From positions 2,294,001 to 2,358,000 of the forward strand of contig JACAAK010000006.1 of NCBI GenBank assembly GCA_025093985.1: a stretch of DNA of 64,000 nucleotides, read 5' to 3'. Shown piece after piece: positions 10,641-24,395 of the stretch. The notes beneath the pieces were generated by a model. That model made no database searches and was not told the origin of the DNA. It saw nothing but the letters and a program-made list of their open reading frames with translations. Within the stretch, counting starts at the first letter, position 1; each line of letters opens with the position of its first letter. This stretch comes from Calvatia gigantea (Eukaryota; Basidiomycota; Agaricomycetes; Agaricales; Lycoperdaceae). The translations under genes were made by a program, and so were the position numbers.

Positions 10641-11499
10641 ATCGGGTCTATCACTGCCGATGTCTAGTATCTTATTCAATAGCGTTCATTTCTGTGAATT
10701 AGGACCTAAGTCGCGGAGTAACCGTATTTTGACTATTCACTTCAGCCTGCGTGATACCCGAGTGATCACACGGGACTCACCTCTAGCGAACCGCGTTTAG
10801 GTGCTACCATCGCCTCACCTCTCTAGGTATGATGTCCGAGCACCCACGAACGTTCTGTGAAAAACCGTCCACGCCTAGCCTCAGGGAACGAAACCCGTTC
10901 CATACCTGGAGGCACTTGGAGGTAGTCGCCAGGGCCAACGGCTTTTGCGCACTTTTTCCGTGTTTGTATTGAGGCATTTCCCACCCTCTTGGCTTACCTC
11001 CCCAAAACCGCCAAGTCCCTGCAGCTGAACCACACTAAGTATCCGCAAAGCTCCCTCTCAAGAGGCCAAATCAAAGTTCCCGCTCGGTCACACCCCCGGG
11101 ATTTAGGCCGACCCGTCTGTGCTTTATTACAACCTGGTCACTGGGGACCTTCTCCAGCTGCTGATTGTCCGCCCCCAGAACCCACAGGGGCTACGCTCCC
11201 AATTCCTTAGCGCTACGACCTTCTTGTCACAACCTAACGGAATGTTTGATACACACGTTGCGGCTCGTCACGTCCGGCCGTGCTCCTCCCGAAAACTGCC
11301 CGACAGGTTAAGCACCTCTGTTACCTATCCCCGGTCACACTTAGTGTAATCAGGGCCTCACACCGCACTGCCGACACACACACCGCCAACATCCAGAGCT
11401 GCAAACCTCAAGAATCTCATGTTGAATCAAGGGTGCGTTGAACTTAAGAACAACTTTCCCCGGAGCTGAATGTTAACCACATGGACCAATCTTAGGTCG
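10641..11499. other. Intergenic, about 860 bases
   Basis: I see only short unsupported open frames. No repeat or RNA gene was recognised. Confidence 0.4.
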
Positions 11500-12723
11500 A
11501 TAAATGATAGCCTCCCAATAGTACTTCTCATCGATATCTTCTCACGTGTTCTCGCATCCGCCAGAGGGATTATACGATGCCTACTATATCCTATCGAGAG
11601 GGAGGCTATGCAGGGTCTGCAAGGGCTGGAACGACATCAGTCATAGACTATCCCCAGTTTTGGTCCAAGTTCTTTTTAAAACTCCCGAACCAACGAATTA
11701 CACTCCCTGCTCTCGATGTCTGGCTCCAACGATCCGCAAGTATCCCTATCGAAATTCACATAATTGACCTCGGGGGTGAAAGATCTAAACAGACCGCGGA
11801 CCGAAGCACTACGGCAATATCGCAAGGAAATGCTGTTGCTGTTGCTGCAACACCTTCCAAGATGGAAAAGGCTAGATGTCGAATCGACAGTCGCCCTCGC
11901 TCGCATGATTCAATATATCGATTTCTCCTCAGCCCAATCACTCAACGAAGTTAGGCTCCACTTTCAGGGCTGCTCACCAGACACCACCCGGGGCATTCTT
12001 CGCGTTCTAGAAGGGGCGTCGAATCTCTATTCATTCGAATTCCGCCCGGACCCTCCTGCTGTGTCGACCATACTCGAAAATCAAGGGCCTAGTTTCCTCG
12101 AGCGGTTGAGGAGACTAGACTTGGTGTGTAGTCTATCCGTCTCGGAGATGCTGGAAGTCGTGCGCCGCTGTGCATCAGCCAAGTGTATTTGCGCGAAGGC
12201 CACGTGGGTGAACGGGGGACCCATTACAATGGCGTCGTCCGAGAAACTTTGTGTTTTAGCGCTTACTGTCAGCTCGGTCGATCATGGTGCATTAGCACAC
12301 TTGCATCTTCCGAACCTCAAAGTCTTGTTTGTGCGTTGCATAAACGAAGGAGGGTGTGACTTTATGCGTGCAATTTCTGAGTTCATTTGTGGTGACTCAG
12401 GGCGCTCTTTGCAGGTCCTGAGGCTGGCGAATCTCAGTATTGGTGCACTGGGCGGCCTTTTTCATACACAGGATTTGAGGAGGATCCCCATTGTGGAGAT
12501 TTATGTTGCGTTTCTGTCCGACGGCACAGCCGACGAACTGGCCAGGCTTATTTTTAAAAATCTCGGTCGATGGAGGGGGGTTGATGACCGGTTCAGAATA
12601 TGCCTGAGACCCGACATCGACATGTGGTCTATTGGCTGGATCGATTCGAAAGCGTATAGACGGTTTCACACGTCACTCCGGGGTTGTGTTCTTGATGACA
12701 TTGACGTTGGGCTTTTTGTTTGA
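11500..12723 (+). pseudogene. F-box/LRR protein, class IV, frameshifted
   Basis: An F-box start is visible in one frame (NDSLPIVLLIDIFSRVL, from 11503). The F-box core RLCRVCKGWNDI follows in a second frame, and FWSKFFLKLPNQRITLPALD in a third. From about 11776 one long frame runs to the stop at 12721-12723 and carries the LRR-like body (EALRQYRKEMLLLLLQHLPR; LAHLHLPNLKVLFVRC). The last switch falls in a run of five G at 11772-11776. Three shifts within 280 bases, with no matching introns, indicate a pseudogene. Expression from the long 3' frame alone would lack the F-box. Confidence 0.65.
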
Positions 12724-12884
12724 CAGACCTCGTGGCGGAGCTGGGAGCACTTAGAATAGGCCCCTGCTTTGTAGGACGAGAATAGAGTGCCCCACATGTA
12801 CGCATATTGTCAAAGATTAGGAATTGTTACCACGGTGAAGGCTTTGAAATGCCGCAGCATACTGGAGGAACGTGACGCTAAATG

Positions 12885-13594
12885 TGCATGTTTGAAAGTA
12901 GTCCTCTAGAGTTGCTTGCCCATCCGCCAGTACTCGGATATCCTTCCACCAAGCTCCCAACTCTCCTCCCCATCCATCAATTCTTCGCATACGTCTCCGG
13001 GCGATATCTGGCCCAATGCCTAAACCTACCTTATTCATCATCTCCCGACGTCGACGACGTACCTGCACTATGACGCCTGAGACACCACCATAAAACGCTG
13101 CTGCTCAAAAACAACATAGATTTCACGGTTTCATGGCAACCGGGGACTACACAATTCATCCCCGCGGATTATCCTTCGCGCAGTTCGCACAACGAGACGT
13201 GGATAATATAACAATAACGGCGGATCTAGCCCTGGGGGTTGTCGTGTCAGAAACTGCTGTGTGTCAAGGGACTTGAGGGCAGCGTACAAATAAGGTCGGT
13301 CGCCTTGTTTTGGACTACCCTACCAATTTTGGGGTAGTAGTTACCGTCTATTATTCATCCTTGTGGATTATCGTCAAGAGCTTCCCGGACGCGAGTCTTG
13401 AACTCTCGTGCAGGCGCCTCTTGCCAGCCGGGATCCCAATGTAAGCCGTCCAACGATATGTATGCAATTCCGAGCTCCTTTGCCAAGGCTGCTGAGAGCG
13501 TATTCTGTTCTACGCTGAGTAATGCGGGATAACGCCAGTCGAGAACGCTCTGACCTTTCCTGTCCCTGGTATTTGCTGCGTCACAGCACTGCAT
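12885..13594 (-). pseudogene. FlaR/adenylate-kinase-like P-loop NTPase, broken
   Basis: The minus strand encodes a split Walker A (IPGTGK, then a 50-nt GTCAGA...ACAG intron, then NTLSAALAKELG), followed by ISLDGLHWDPGW, which is typical of FlaR-type topology-modulation kinases. The next block reads NPQG-stop-IIDGNY where the family has a tryptophan: TGG has become TGA at 13355-13357. A further intron (GTACGC...CCCAG) restores WLDPPLLLYYPRLVVRTA. Then an extra C shifts the frame before CHETVKSMLF and VLWWCLRRH. The C-terminal RIDGWGGELGAWWKDIRVLA ends it. One nonsense codon and one frameshift in an otherwise recognisable gene make it a recent pseudogene. Its C-terminus is also duplicated at 10404-10485. 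Confidence 0.65.
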
Positions 13595-14467
13595 GATACG
13601 TTCAACCGGAAAGCACCCGACACACCAGTATTTCCATTCACTAAAATTTTGTATCGGCCAGTTTTATCGCCAAGCAAAGGAGGGAATCGTTCGCCAGCCG
13701 TTTAAGAGGATGCCCTATCATCGCGAGTACTACCTGCACTCAAACGTCGAGTCAGGCAGGTTCGGAATTCACATGCGACATAATGGCCGTCACCGTGCCG
13801 AAGCCCTCAAGCTTGAAGGTGATGAGTCCTTTCCAACAATAATAACGGTGAGGATGTATCCGTCAATCTCTGGGGCTAGATCCGTCAACCCCGGAGTGGC
13901 AGTACAAACACGTCATACGAGAGAGAGCGTGTGTATGCGAGTACAACGTGGTCGGGGCGTACGACAGCATAGCCGGTCGAAGCTAGTCCAAGGTCATTCT
14001 GTGGTTTGGGCCGTGGCTGGGACGTCGTCCCTCTGTGGGGAGCTAAGGTTTATTGAGCACTATGCACCTCTTAAATAAGTAAACCTCGAAGTTGCGCGGA
14101 GATTGAATATTAAATCATGAAGGAAGGAACGCAGGATGCCGTATTTTTCGCATACCCTGCTCTCCATCCTCACCGCGCTCAATCAAAGGCATGCCACCTT
14201 GTGGAAAGGACATTTCACATTGTTGAAGTGATTATGAAACAGCTTCTGAGAGGATGAGCAGAAATACACTAGGCATCAAGCAGGACTCGGCACGAGGCCC
14301 TGACTCCTTGTTCACTGGCCCTTTAGGAATACCACGTGGGTACGGGAGCGACTAGTCACATGGCCAGCTTTCTGCAGATGAGTGCATGAGATGGACGACA
14401 CAGTCGCTCCGTAGTTCAACTTCTATCTTTCTCTCTCCCCAATCCATCCCACAAACTTTCTTTTTGG
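13595..14467. other. Intergenic; 5' flank of the class II F-box copy 2
   Basis: A 161-codon plus-strand frame (13593-14078) is present but has no recognisable domain, and its composition resembles random sequence. I see no RNA gene or repeat. Confidence 0.4.
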
Positions 14468-15810
14468 ATGCCTGCTGAACCGTCGGGCGTGTCGTTGATC
14501 AACCAGCTCCCTCCAGAAATCCTCGCCGAAATCTTCCTTCTGGTGCCCTCCAAGGGCGTCCAGCTTGTCCTGCGTACTCCACACCCCTGGGAACTAGCAC
14601 TAGTGTGCAAGTTGTGGAGAGATGTTACATTTTCAACGCCACAGTTGTGGTCAGATGTCACTATACAGCTGGACCCCGTTCGGATGTCCAGAATAGATAT
14701 TCGTGGTGACGCTCTCGTCATAGCATGGAAGCTATGTCTTAGGCGGTCGGCAGATTGTCCCTTGACCATCACTTTCGATGCATCTACGAGCGTAACAATG
14801 GAGTTCATCCCATCGCTGCTGGAGCCACTGATGAACCATGTTGAGCGTTGGGACACTATCATCTTCGGTTTCCCGATCGACATACTACTGCCATTCATGT
14901 TAAATCCAGACATTCGATACCCTCGCCTCCGTCGCTTAATCCTTCGCGGGAAAGAGAATACGACAACGGACGGGCACCCTCCTTCGATCCAATTCTTCCA
15001 GAACGCGCCATTACTTTCGCGACTCAGCTTCCACGAGTTTTGCTATTCTCCCCTTGCGTTGCAGTTCCCATGGTCCCAAATCACTGAATTGGCCACATAT
15101 ATGAATCCGGGGCTTGGTATCTATCACCTACTTGATAGTTTAAAATACATGCCAGACCTTTCCAACCTCACCTTTTATCAATCATCGACTCATCCCCACC
15201 GTTCCTCCCAGCGACACAGCCTCACGAAGTTGTGCAGCTCCCCCATCTACGCAAACTTTCTTGGCAGACGTACATGTCTAACGACACTCCTTTCTTCGAC
15301 CTAATTTGTACCCCTCGATTGTCCGAGATAGGATTCGGGTGTCCGGACGAGAGTTGGGATCCTGACCTGATGCTGCGATTCTTACGCAGATCCAACTGTA
15401 CTATCCTGTCGTTGAAGGTCCATCAGACGAGCCCACACGTCACTTCCTCGTTTTTGGCTCTCCTCCCTGATATCGAGATCGTCACACTAGCCTCTATCGT
15501 TGTTGACGAAGAGCTTATCCGTGCCCTTACTTCCTTGGCTCCAAAGTTGAAGACATTGGTGCTGCAAAATATTACGGTTAAGAAAGAGTGCCATGAGGCC
15601 TTCGTGGAGATGTTCCGATTGCGCATACGGACCCCATCGAGCGTGGGGGGGCCAGAACGCAAGTTGGAATCCTTGCGCATCGAGACTTCCCTATATCCTG
15701 GAGAGTCAGTGTACAAGTCTGAGGTGTATAACGTCCTTCGGCAGTCGCTGTCACCGGAGGAGATGATATCGGTCACAACCAAGACGAGCATTATGGGAGA
15801 GGAACTTTGA
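14468..15810 (+). pseudogene. F-box protein, class II copy 2, one frameshift
   Basis: The first frame (from the ATG at 14468) has the F-box INQLPPEILAEIFLLVPSKG, then LALVCKLWRDVTFSTPQLWS, and the LRR-like body to about residue 235 (LLDSLKYMPDLSNLTF). The homologous continuation (PATQPHEVVQLPHLRKLSW and onward to the stop at 15808-15810) lies in another frame. The switch lies between about 15165 and 15190, where no GT donor allows an intron. This single shift is the only lesion I see, so the copy is a young pseudogene or an assembly error. It is the inverted relative of 3365-4660 and the better reference for that class. Confidence 0.7.
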
Positions 15811-16299
15811 AGGAGCCACTTGGAAACCCAACGGCGCGGCTCATCCCTGAGACTGGGCTTGTAAATACGCTCCGTTCAGTATATTCCCTACGCGAGTTCG
15901 CGTTATGCAGACTGTGGTCACGGATATCTATATAACCGGAAGCCACCTGGTTTAAATTCCGCTTTATCCCAATAAGAATACTTCCCTGATCAGGCTGCTG
16001 GGGGAAAGTCTGGGATAGATAGTGTTTAGTCTTTAAAATCACGGATTCCAGATTCCAACGCAGTAGTACTTATCAGCTTCTGTTTACTGGTTGAATGACT
16101 TCTTCGTTTGCAGCTTGAGATTCAACTAACACTATTATAAGCAAAGCACTGTTGTGATGGGTCGAGGCGGCAGTACAAATAAATGGTGTGATGTATTGTG
16201 CAGGGCCGCCAGCTCAGCAGGGACAAACATATCCGTAGCCCCTTGAGGGTCTAAACATCTCCATAAGAACCACCCGTTTTCCGGTACAGTAAAACCGGA
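15811..16299. other. Intergenic between convergent F-box loci
   Basis: Nothing recognisable was seen in about 490 bases. Confidence 0.4.
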
Positions 16300-17721
16300 T
16301 TACCTGCCAATTACTCTTTGTTTTTCCTCTTTTACGTTCAACAGACGCCCAATATTGTTGTAAGCTTCAGGCACTGCTGAAATCGGCTGCGACAACTGCC
16401 CACGCGTGGGATGCGATGCATGATGTAACACCGCAAGGTCAGCGATAAGAAACCCTGCGTCATCCAAAGTTCCAAGACCCTCGAAGTTCTTTAACATTAT
16501 CCACCGCTCGACCCATCCCACCAAAAACCTCTCTTCCTTCCACAGGTCCACTACCCTGATCAGACCCTCTGGGCCTCTCGCAACTAGCTCCTTATACAAG
16601 TCTTCCTTATTTATGGCGGGGTCATACCCCCGCAGCTCCAACTGTTTGACCATGACCTGCACAGTTGAAATTCTGACGATAGTAGGATGCGAAATGAAGT
16701 CTAAAAGCGCCTCTTGGTCAAAAACCGAATGACTCATGATCAAAACCTGAAGTCGTGTCGAGCGGGAAATCATGGTGTAAAAATAGGCGTAGTCTGGTGG
16801 GTGGGGGGGCATATGCTCTTCAGTGCCATAGCGCCCAAAGTGGAAGATTTCGAGACATGGGAACTCGAGAGTGCTGATTAAGGATGTGAAAGATTTCTCA
16901 TAAAACTTGAGGTTAAGGTCTAGAGCGCGGAGATTGTTGTGCGTGACGTAGAGGGGGATTGAGATTGAGTTGGGGAATTCAGTATCTCTGTCGCGTTGGT
17001 AAAGTGTCAGATGCATCAATCTCACATTTGGACAGGAGTTGAGGAGTAGTGCAACGTCCTCCCACACCATATCGGTCCTCAACTTTACATGAGTCCACCT
17101 CGCCCATGATTTTGCTGTCTGATGAGACAAAAGGATCCTATACCCGGCACCGAACACATCCCAAGAGTAGATGGCGACCTTTCTGAGGCTAGGCGAGTCC
17201 TGGAGCTGGGCATACAGTTTATTGGGTGGGCAATCTACTCTAAGATGGACTTTCTCCACGTCGATCACTACGGATTGCAACTGACGCGCCAAAGGGAAAT
17301 TCAATTTGAATTCGTACAACATCTTCAGAGGCATAATTCCGTGGGGTTGGCTTTTGAACGTGAATGACCCCCACCGGTGGATTTCAGCCTTGAGAACCTC
17401 AACCAGGGCCCAGAATCGTTCACTTGGCCATGAGTGTTTTCTAAAACTCCCGTCTATTTGGACCGTTAACGGTAGATTCCTGGACCTTTTGATGCAGAGC
17501 TGGAGGAAAGGGACGGAAGGGAGAGGTTGTCGAGATTTTTCTATAACGACGAACGTCCATAGTCTCGGATCCGCAATGGAAATCTCTCTCCACCTTCGGC
17601 AGACGCTTGTGTAGAAAGTGCGATAGAGGCAGAGGTAGGGCATGCATTCGTCGGATGCTAAGGCGAAGCGAATAACCTCTTCAAGCAGTTCATTGGGGAG
17701 ATTTTGAGTAAAATCTGTCAT
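16300..17721 (-). CDS. F-box protein, class I copy 3 (intact)
   Basis: A single exon of 473 codons. The F-box covers residues 6-55: LPNELLEEVIRFALASDECM, SVCRRWREISIADPRLW. The body aligns along its length with F-box 1 and 2 (VPFLQLCIKRSRNLPL; KSWARWTHVKLRTDMVWED; RFLVGWVERWIMLKNFEGLG). It extends about 40 residues further at the C-terminus, ending in a lysine- and arginine-rich tail. It is the most diverged of the three, yet fully open, so it is probably functional as an SCF substrate adaptor. Its 5' end faces the dihydrolipoamide dehydrogenase gene across a 430-base divergent spacer. Confidence 0.85.
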   Translation of the reverse strand: MTDFTQNLPNELLEEVIRFALASDECMPYLCLYRTFYTSVCRRWREISIADPRLWTFVVIEKSRQPLPSVPFLQLCIKRSRNLPLTVQIDGSFRKHSWPSERFWALVEVLKAEIHRWGSFTFKSQPHGIMPLKMLYEFKLNFPLARQLQSVVIDVEKVHLRVDCPPNKLYAQLQDSPSLRKVAIYSWDVFGAGYRILLSHQTAKSWARWTHVKLRTDMVWEDVALLLNSCPNVRLMHLTLYQRDRDTEFPNSISIPLYVTHNNLRALDLNLKFYEKSFTSLISTLEFPCLEIFHFGRYGTEEHMPPHPPDYAYFYTMISRSTRLQVLIMSHSVFDQEALLDFISHPTIVRISTVQVMVKQLELRGYDPAINKEDLYKELVARGPEGLIRVVDLWKEERFLVGWVERWIMLKNFEGLGTLDDAGFLIADLAVLHHASHPTRGQLSQPISAVPEAYNNIGRLLNVKEEKQRVIGR

Positions 17722-18149
17722 ACTGTGGCCAAAACTAAGTGGGTTTATTGGATGAATTGGTCAGGGATAATCGATAAGGGGTTGTTATACACTGAATTGT
17801 CTCAGTGCATGTACAAACAGCTTACAGCATCGGCAAATTGAGCGGTACAATTCAGAAAGTCTTTGGCAACTAATTATAAAATTGTAGAATACGAATCATC
17901 ACACTTTGCAAGAACATCAAATTGAGTAAAATCATAGAGATTTGCATGCATAAAGCATATATTTGGAGGATTGGCCTCGGGTCCAAATTGGCACCCACAA
18001 CTGATTTGCTGAGGGCAAATCAATTTCGGTTATCTCGGACCTTCCAAATGAGCGTGTGAGAAGGTTCACGTGATGAGCCCCAGTTATCCCGGAACGTTAC
18101 CTCGCTGACAAGTCCAAACTTTTTTGTGTTCCTTCACTTGTTACACACC
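17722..18149. other. Divergent spacer between F-box 3 and LPD1
   Basis: About 430 bases, presumably holding both promoters. It includes a CACGTG box at 18067-18072. Confidence 0.5.
18067..18077 (+). promoter_or_regulatory. CACGTG (E-box/Cbf1-type) element upstream of LPD1
   Basis: The 11-mer CACGTGATGAG starts 83 bases before the LPD1 ATG, embedded in a full TCACGTGA palindrome. The same 11-mer in the same orientation lies 120 bases before the basic-protein gene at 62908. Function as a bHLH binding site is inferred from the core only. Confidence 0.35.
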
Positions 18150-20140
<1,991 letters not shown>

Positions 20141-20226
20141 TTCTGCCTTCTTGTTTTATGGACACGGTAATAGATTCCCCCCTCCACTTCATAAATGTGA
20201 CCTATTATAAGGATACAATGCATATA

Positions 20227-21387
20227 CTAATCAAAATTAACACCTTTCGTAACATCCTTCCACTCTTCGAGTACATTCAACATCACATTACACTTAGTCC
20301 TCACGGCCGCATCAGCATCATCTCCCAAAATTAGATACTTGGGCCAAGGCCTTCCCTTTGCTACACCCTCGCCTCTTACAACATCCGCGATGGCGGTCAT
20401 GGCCTTGAAAGGGTCTCCACGCTCGTTTCCGGGTACAGCGTTAAAAGCTGCACGGGCACGATTACGAAGTTCCTCGTAGTCGGGTATATGGTTACTCTCG
20501 TCCCAGCCGTGTGAGTATATGCCTTCCGTCCTGAATGCGCCTGGTTCAACTAGGAGAGCACGAATGTTGAATGGGGCGAGTTCGGAAAAGAGGTTTTCTG
20601 TGAATGCTAATGACGCGAATTGAGATGGTCAACACACTTTTGTTTCAACTATGGCGAAGGTAAAGTGGCTAGCGTACCGTGTAAAGCGCCTTTGACCATT
20701 GCATACGATCCTATGCCCTGCGGATTAATTGTTATATCAGTATCGAGTACCCTTGGCGTTAATGTTGGAAGTGGGAGTGTAGTACAGGTAATTCAGCCCT
20801 CCATGCGGATCGGCTGCCGATCGTGACGATTGTACCGGACTTCTGAGCTCGCATGTACGGAAGGATAGCGAATGTAACCTTGATCGTGCCCATTATGTTC
20901 GTATCAATCAGGTGTTGTATTGCTGACGCTCTGTAAATAATTGAATTAGGTTTGCCAGTAGAGGCAGGGAATTATGCAAGGCCCATTACCCTTGTTCTTC
21001 AATTATACTCGGTTGTCCCCAGCCTGTATGAGCCCATTAACATCTGAGCAGATTAGAAAGCCTAATCAAGCCAAGCTCACCGGCATTGTTAACTAAAACG
21101 TCAATACCGCCCCACACATCCACTGCCTCTTTAACAACTCCTTTCACGACCTCTTCTGGATCGCTCAGATCCAACTGCATCGTCCTAAACCTTTCCTTCT
21201 TGGACTCATCCTTCGAAACTTCATTGATGAGTTTCTGGAGTTTGGGTAAGGATCTGGCTGTGGCAATCACTCTGTCACCACGCTGAAGAGCGATTAGGGT
21301 GAGGCGATAGCCGAAGCCGGAAGACGTGCCGGTTATAAACCAGGTCAGAGGGCGGTTTGGTGAGGTAGTGGTCGCACTATCGGTCAT
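20227..21387 (-). CDS. Short-chain dehydrogenase/reductase (classical SDR)
   Basis: NAD(P)-dependent oxidoreductase of unknown substrate, about 290 residues in four or five exons. Exon 1 from the ATG at 21387 has the cofactor motif TGTSSGFG after a strand (TWFITG), the RVIATARS loop, MQLDLSD and the NNAG motif. After a GTGAGC...ACAG intron come IIEEQGASAIQHLIDTN and, in the following exon, KVTFAILPYMRAQKSGTIVT and the catalytic Ser in IGSRSAW. The catalytic YxxxK is SYAMVK. The tail ends in DDADAAVRTKCNVML and stops at 20227. The pattern (AFTENLFSELAPFNIRALLVEPGAFRT) fits the retinol-dehydrogenase-like SDRs common in agaricomycetes. Intact; convergent with LPD1. Confidence 0.88.
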
Positions 21388-22467
21388 CGCTTGGAGTTGT
21401 ACTTGTCAAGAGAAACAGGAGGAAGAAGCGAATGAAACAAGGGGTCGGCTTCGGTAAATCCGGTTTTTCTGATGCCTGGGAATTGAGCTGTTGCGACACA
21501 TGGGGGCACATGGAGGTAAGAACGGAATAGTTATTTCGTAAATTGTTACAGATGTTTGTCATGAGTTCGGCTGATCACAATTGCGGTCTTTGTCAGACTC
21601 CGGAAGGCCCCAAGGTACAGGATCTCAGCATTATCAAGAACGCTAGGACTGCAACAGACATGGATGGAGCTTCCTGTGATGTATATGACTTCATGAGATA
21701 AGTATGGTTTCGACAGCCTGATGTGTATGGTTGGTGCAATAGCAAATCAATATTTCAATATTCAATGACGGACCCGTTGCTAATCACAGGCCCCTGGTGA
21801 TATATGATAGTTGGAGTGACAAGTAGGATCAATTTTTCTTCGTTGAAGGGATCAGCAGTTAGGGAATCAAATGATCCTGTCGACGAGAGGCTTGCGAAGA
21901 GCTTGAACCAAGGCAGCGCTGTTGTGAATACATCAACGCCTCGGCTACCTAGTTTGAAGTGCGTGCGCGACACAAATTCGATTGCTTTCTATCCCACGGC
22001 GAGAAAACTTTCTGCTCCTGCGCGGTGATTTTAAAGGGAAAATACGGATGGCTAGGTACAGGTACACAATTGATCAATGAGCCAAGACCCAGGACTGAGG
22101 AGGTGATTTTGAAGGGAAAATACGGATGGCTGGTACGGGACACAATTGATCACCAGGACTGAGGGCGCACGTCAAATCCTATGTTAGCAATACTTGTATC
22201 CGCACCTCGGCCATCGCGGCATCAATTCTTGTCGCTATTGCCTGTGGTCGTAGGATGGATTTACGGTTATGTCAACTTTTTTATGGAGCGACATTCGTGA
22301 GCCGTGCGGGATATTTTGGTCATATCTGGGTTGTGAGGTGGCCCAAAGTATGGGTCCAGGAATATATGTACCTTCTGTCTTTGTTGGTACCCCACATACC
22401 GTCACCCCCATTACAATCACCGCCTGTCGCTGGTTGACTTGGCCTGTTCAGCACCACCACACCCCAA
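21388..22467. other. Intergenic, with a short tandem repeat
   Basis: 5' flank of the SDR gene, then unannotated sequence. Apart from the direct repeat at 22026-22163 I see nothing supportable. Confidence 0.4.
22026..22163 (+). repeat. Tandem direct repeat, two imperfect units of about 60-75 bp
   Basis: The unit gattttaaagggaaaatacg at 22026 recurs as gattttgaagggaaaatacg at 22102. Both are followed by gatggct..., acacaattgatca and ccaggactgagg. The second unit is shorter. Confidence 0.75.
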
Positions 22468-23870
22468 TGCCGCCAACAGGAGCACCCACCCCACCTACCA
22501 AATTAATTAATAGCTTGCCGTCGGAAGTCCTCATTAAATCTTCTCCATTACGCTCAGTTCGGGTCTGTGCTTTGCACTTTTCTCCCATTTCAGTTCTCCG
22601 ATGTCCAGTCCGTAGGACACTTGCCCTTGTCTGCTGTCACTGGAAATCCATCACATATTCCGTCCCGTCCTTCTGGTCGACCCTTGTCGTCAGTTTTCCC
22701 CCCATTTCTGAGGTGTGCGCCAAGAGAGGCGTAAATGAAGAAGGTGCGGAGAGACTCACAAGCGCTCTTCCCAGAGGGGTAAACGCTGCCTCTTCTTCGC
22801 TCTCGGGAGCATCCACTTCAGATCTGCTTGTCCTCTTCCAGCGATTTTACCGCCATCCAGTTTTTGCCAGAAGCTTTGTCCCTATGCTTGCGGCATTGCA
22901 AGCGATGGGAAGGGGCATATATGGAATTCTGGTTGGACTGCACTCGATTGGAGGTGTCCGGATTTGCTGGAAATTATTGGGAGGGATATGGACGGCAACA
23001 GGTTGTCTTTTCCTGCGTCTCCGGAACCTTTCCCTCAAAGGGCCAGGGAGTGTCTCGACCTCCGTCTCTCTTCCGAAAATGTCCTGGCTGTACATGTTTC
23101 AAGAAGCACCGTTGCTTTCGGCAGTACAGTTCAAGGGGGATCCGCACCTCAGTTCCCGGACTACAAGGGACTTTGAACTGGTCGAACCTGACTCAGTTCT
23201 CGACGGAAATTGTCATCCGTCGAACTCTTCCTCAGGTGTTGCCGGGTCTTGTGTGCATGCCCAAAGCTAGTCGTACTCAAACTCACCCTTGTCCTCCATA
23301 TCCATCCCAACCTCAACTGGGTATGGACTTTCCTGGTAGTGGAACGCCGTTCAGAGACGCGGAGCTGCCTCGAGCTCAAGGACTTCTGGATCTGTTTTGA
23401 AGGAGGCTGGTCGTTTCGACCTATCTCCAATCTTCAGATTTTTCCCCTGCTCGCCCCGCTTGTCGAGAATGTCACTCCAGCCGACAAAGTCTGTTTCCAT
23501 CACGAACGACTGCCTCACCGAGCTTGCTAACTTCACTTCCCGGTCGCGATGTGCCATCAGCTATCTACAAATCGACTATCTAACAGCTCGTCAAGCCATG
23601 GCATTAATTCAACATCTCCCACATGTTGAAGTGCTCGTTGCCGAAGAGGTGTATTTTGACGAAGCGTTAATTGAGAGATTGTCAACATCTCCAGACACCA
23701 GCCATTCACAACCTGGAGCCATACCTGTTTCTATTGCCAAGGCTGAGAAGAGTTAGGATAGTTGGAATCACTCGGGTTGGTCTTGAACCATCTTTCCGTC
23801 GCATTTTCGAATCCCGCTTTTTATATCCGGCAGTGGACTGGAGGACCAACGTTGGAGGGAGCGGACTGTA
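22468..23870 (+). pseudogene. F-box/LRR protein, class V, heavily frameshifted
   Basis: INSLPSEVLIK near 22510 and then RTLALVCCHWKSITYSVPSF near 22615 show an F-box. Downstream, LRR-like pieces appear in alternating frames: RHPVFARSFVPMLAALQAM / FLPEALSLCLRHCKRWEGAY (same DNA, two frames), MSWLYMFQEAPLLSAVQF, VLCACPKLVVLKLTLVL, and AISYLQIDYLTARQAMALIQ with HLPHVEVLVAEEVYFDEALI. At least four frame changes are needed. It lies 1.1 kb from the SDR gene and is convergent with the class VI relic. Confidence 0.6.
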
Positions 23871-24395
23871 GAACTTTTATTATACCGAGATGCGCGACAA
23901 ACAAGTTGCAACCCCCGCAGCCCGTGATTGGGGAGGGTAGCATATAGTTCAAGCAACATCACAATTCCGAGAAGTTCAGTTATGAAAGTGCTGGCCCTTC
24001 GCTACAAAGGCCTAAGCGGAACCACTGGCCGTTGAGTTTATTCTTGAGCTATAGTCGCAATCTGGATAGTCCCGGGAACTGCGACCGATGCTTAGGACCT
24101 CATTCATTCGACTGTAACTTTAAACAACACCTGCAGAACAGTATATTGAAAAGAGAAATACATGTGCTGTCTGATGTGATTAAAGACCAATTCGGGATCA
24201 AAAAACCAGTGGAATCATTAAACTGTAGTGCGGGTTTCGTAGTTGTAGAGGAAATAAGGTGTATGTTGGTGGTAGAAAGATCCTCTGTACGATACATCAT
24301 CAATGCTACTTAAATGAAGGGTTTTACCATGATTGCCACGGTAGCCGTATTGCTATACCATATAAAACCCACACCCAAAAGCCGCCAACTGCATT

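Noticed and set aside
13440..13600. Loss of the kinase Walker A motif
   Set aside because: A 50-nt intron reading restores GTGK-NT, so the motif is present and only the TGA and one later indel count as lesions.
22269..23270. 333-codon plus-strand frame as a single gene
   Set aside because: Only its middle part is F-box-like; the rest is chance reading of frameshifted exons, so I treat the locus as a class V pseudogene.
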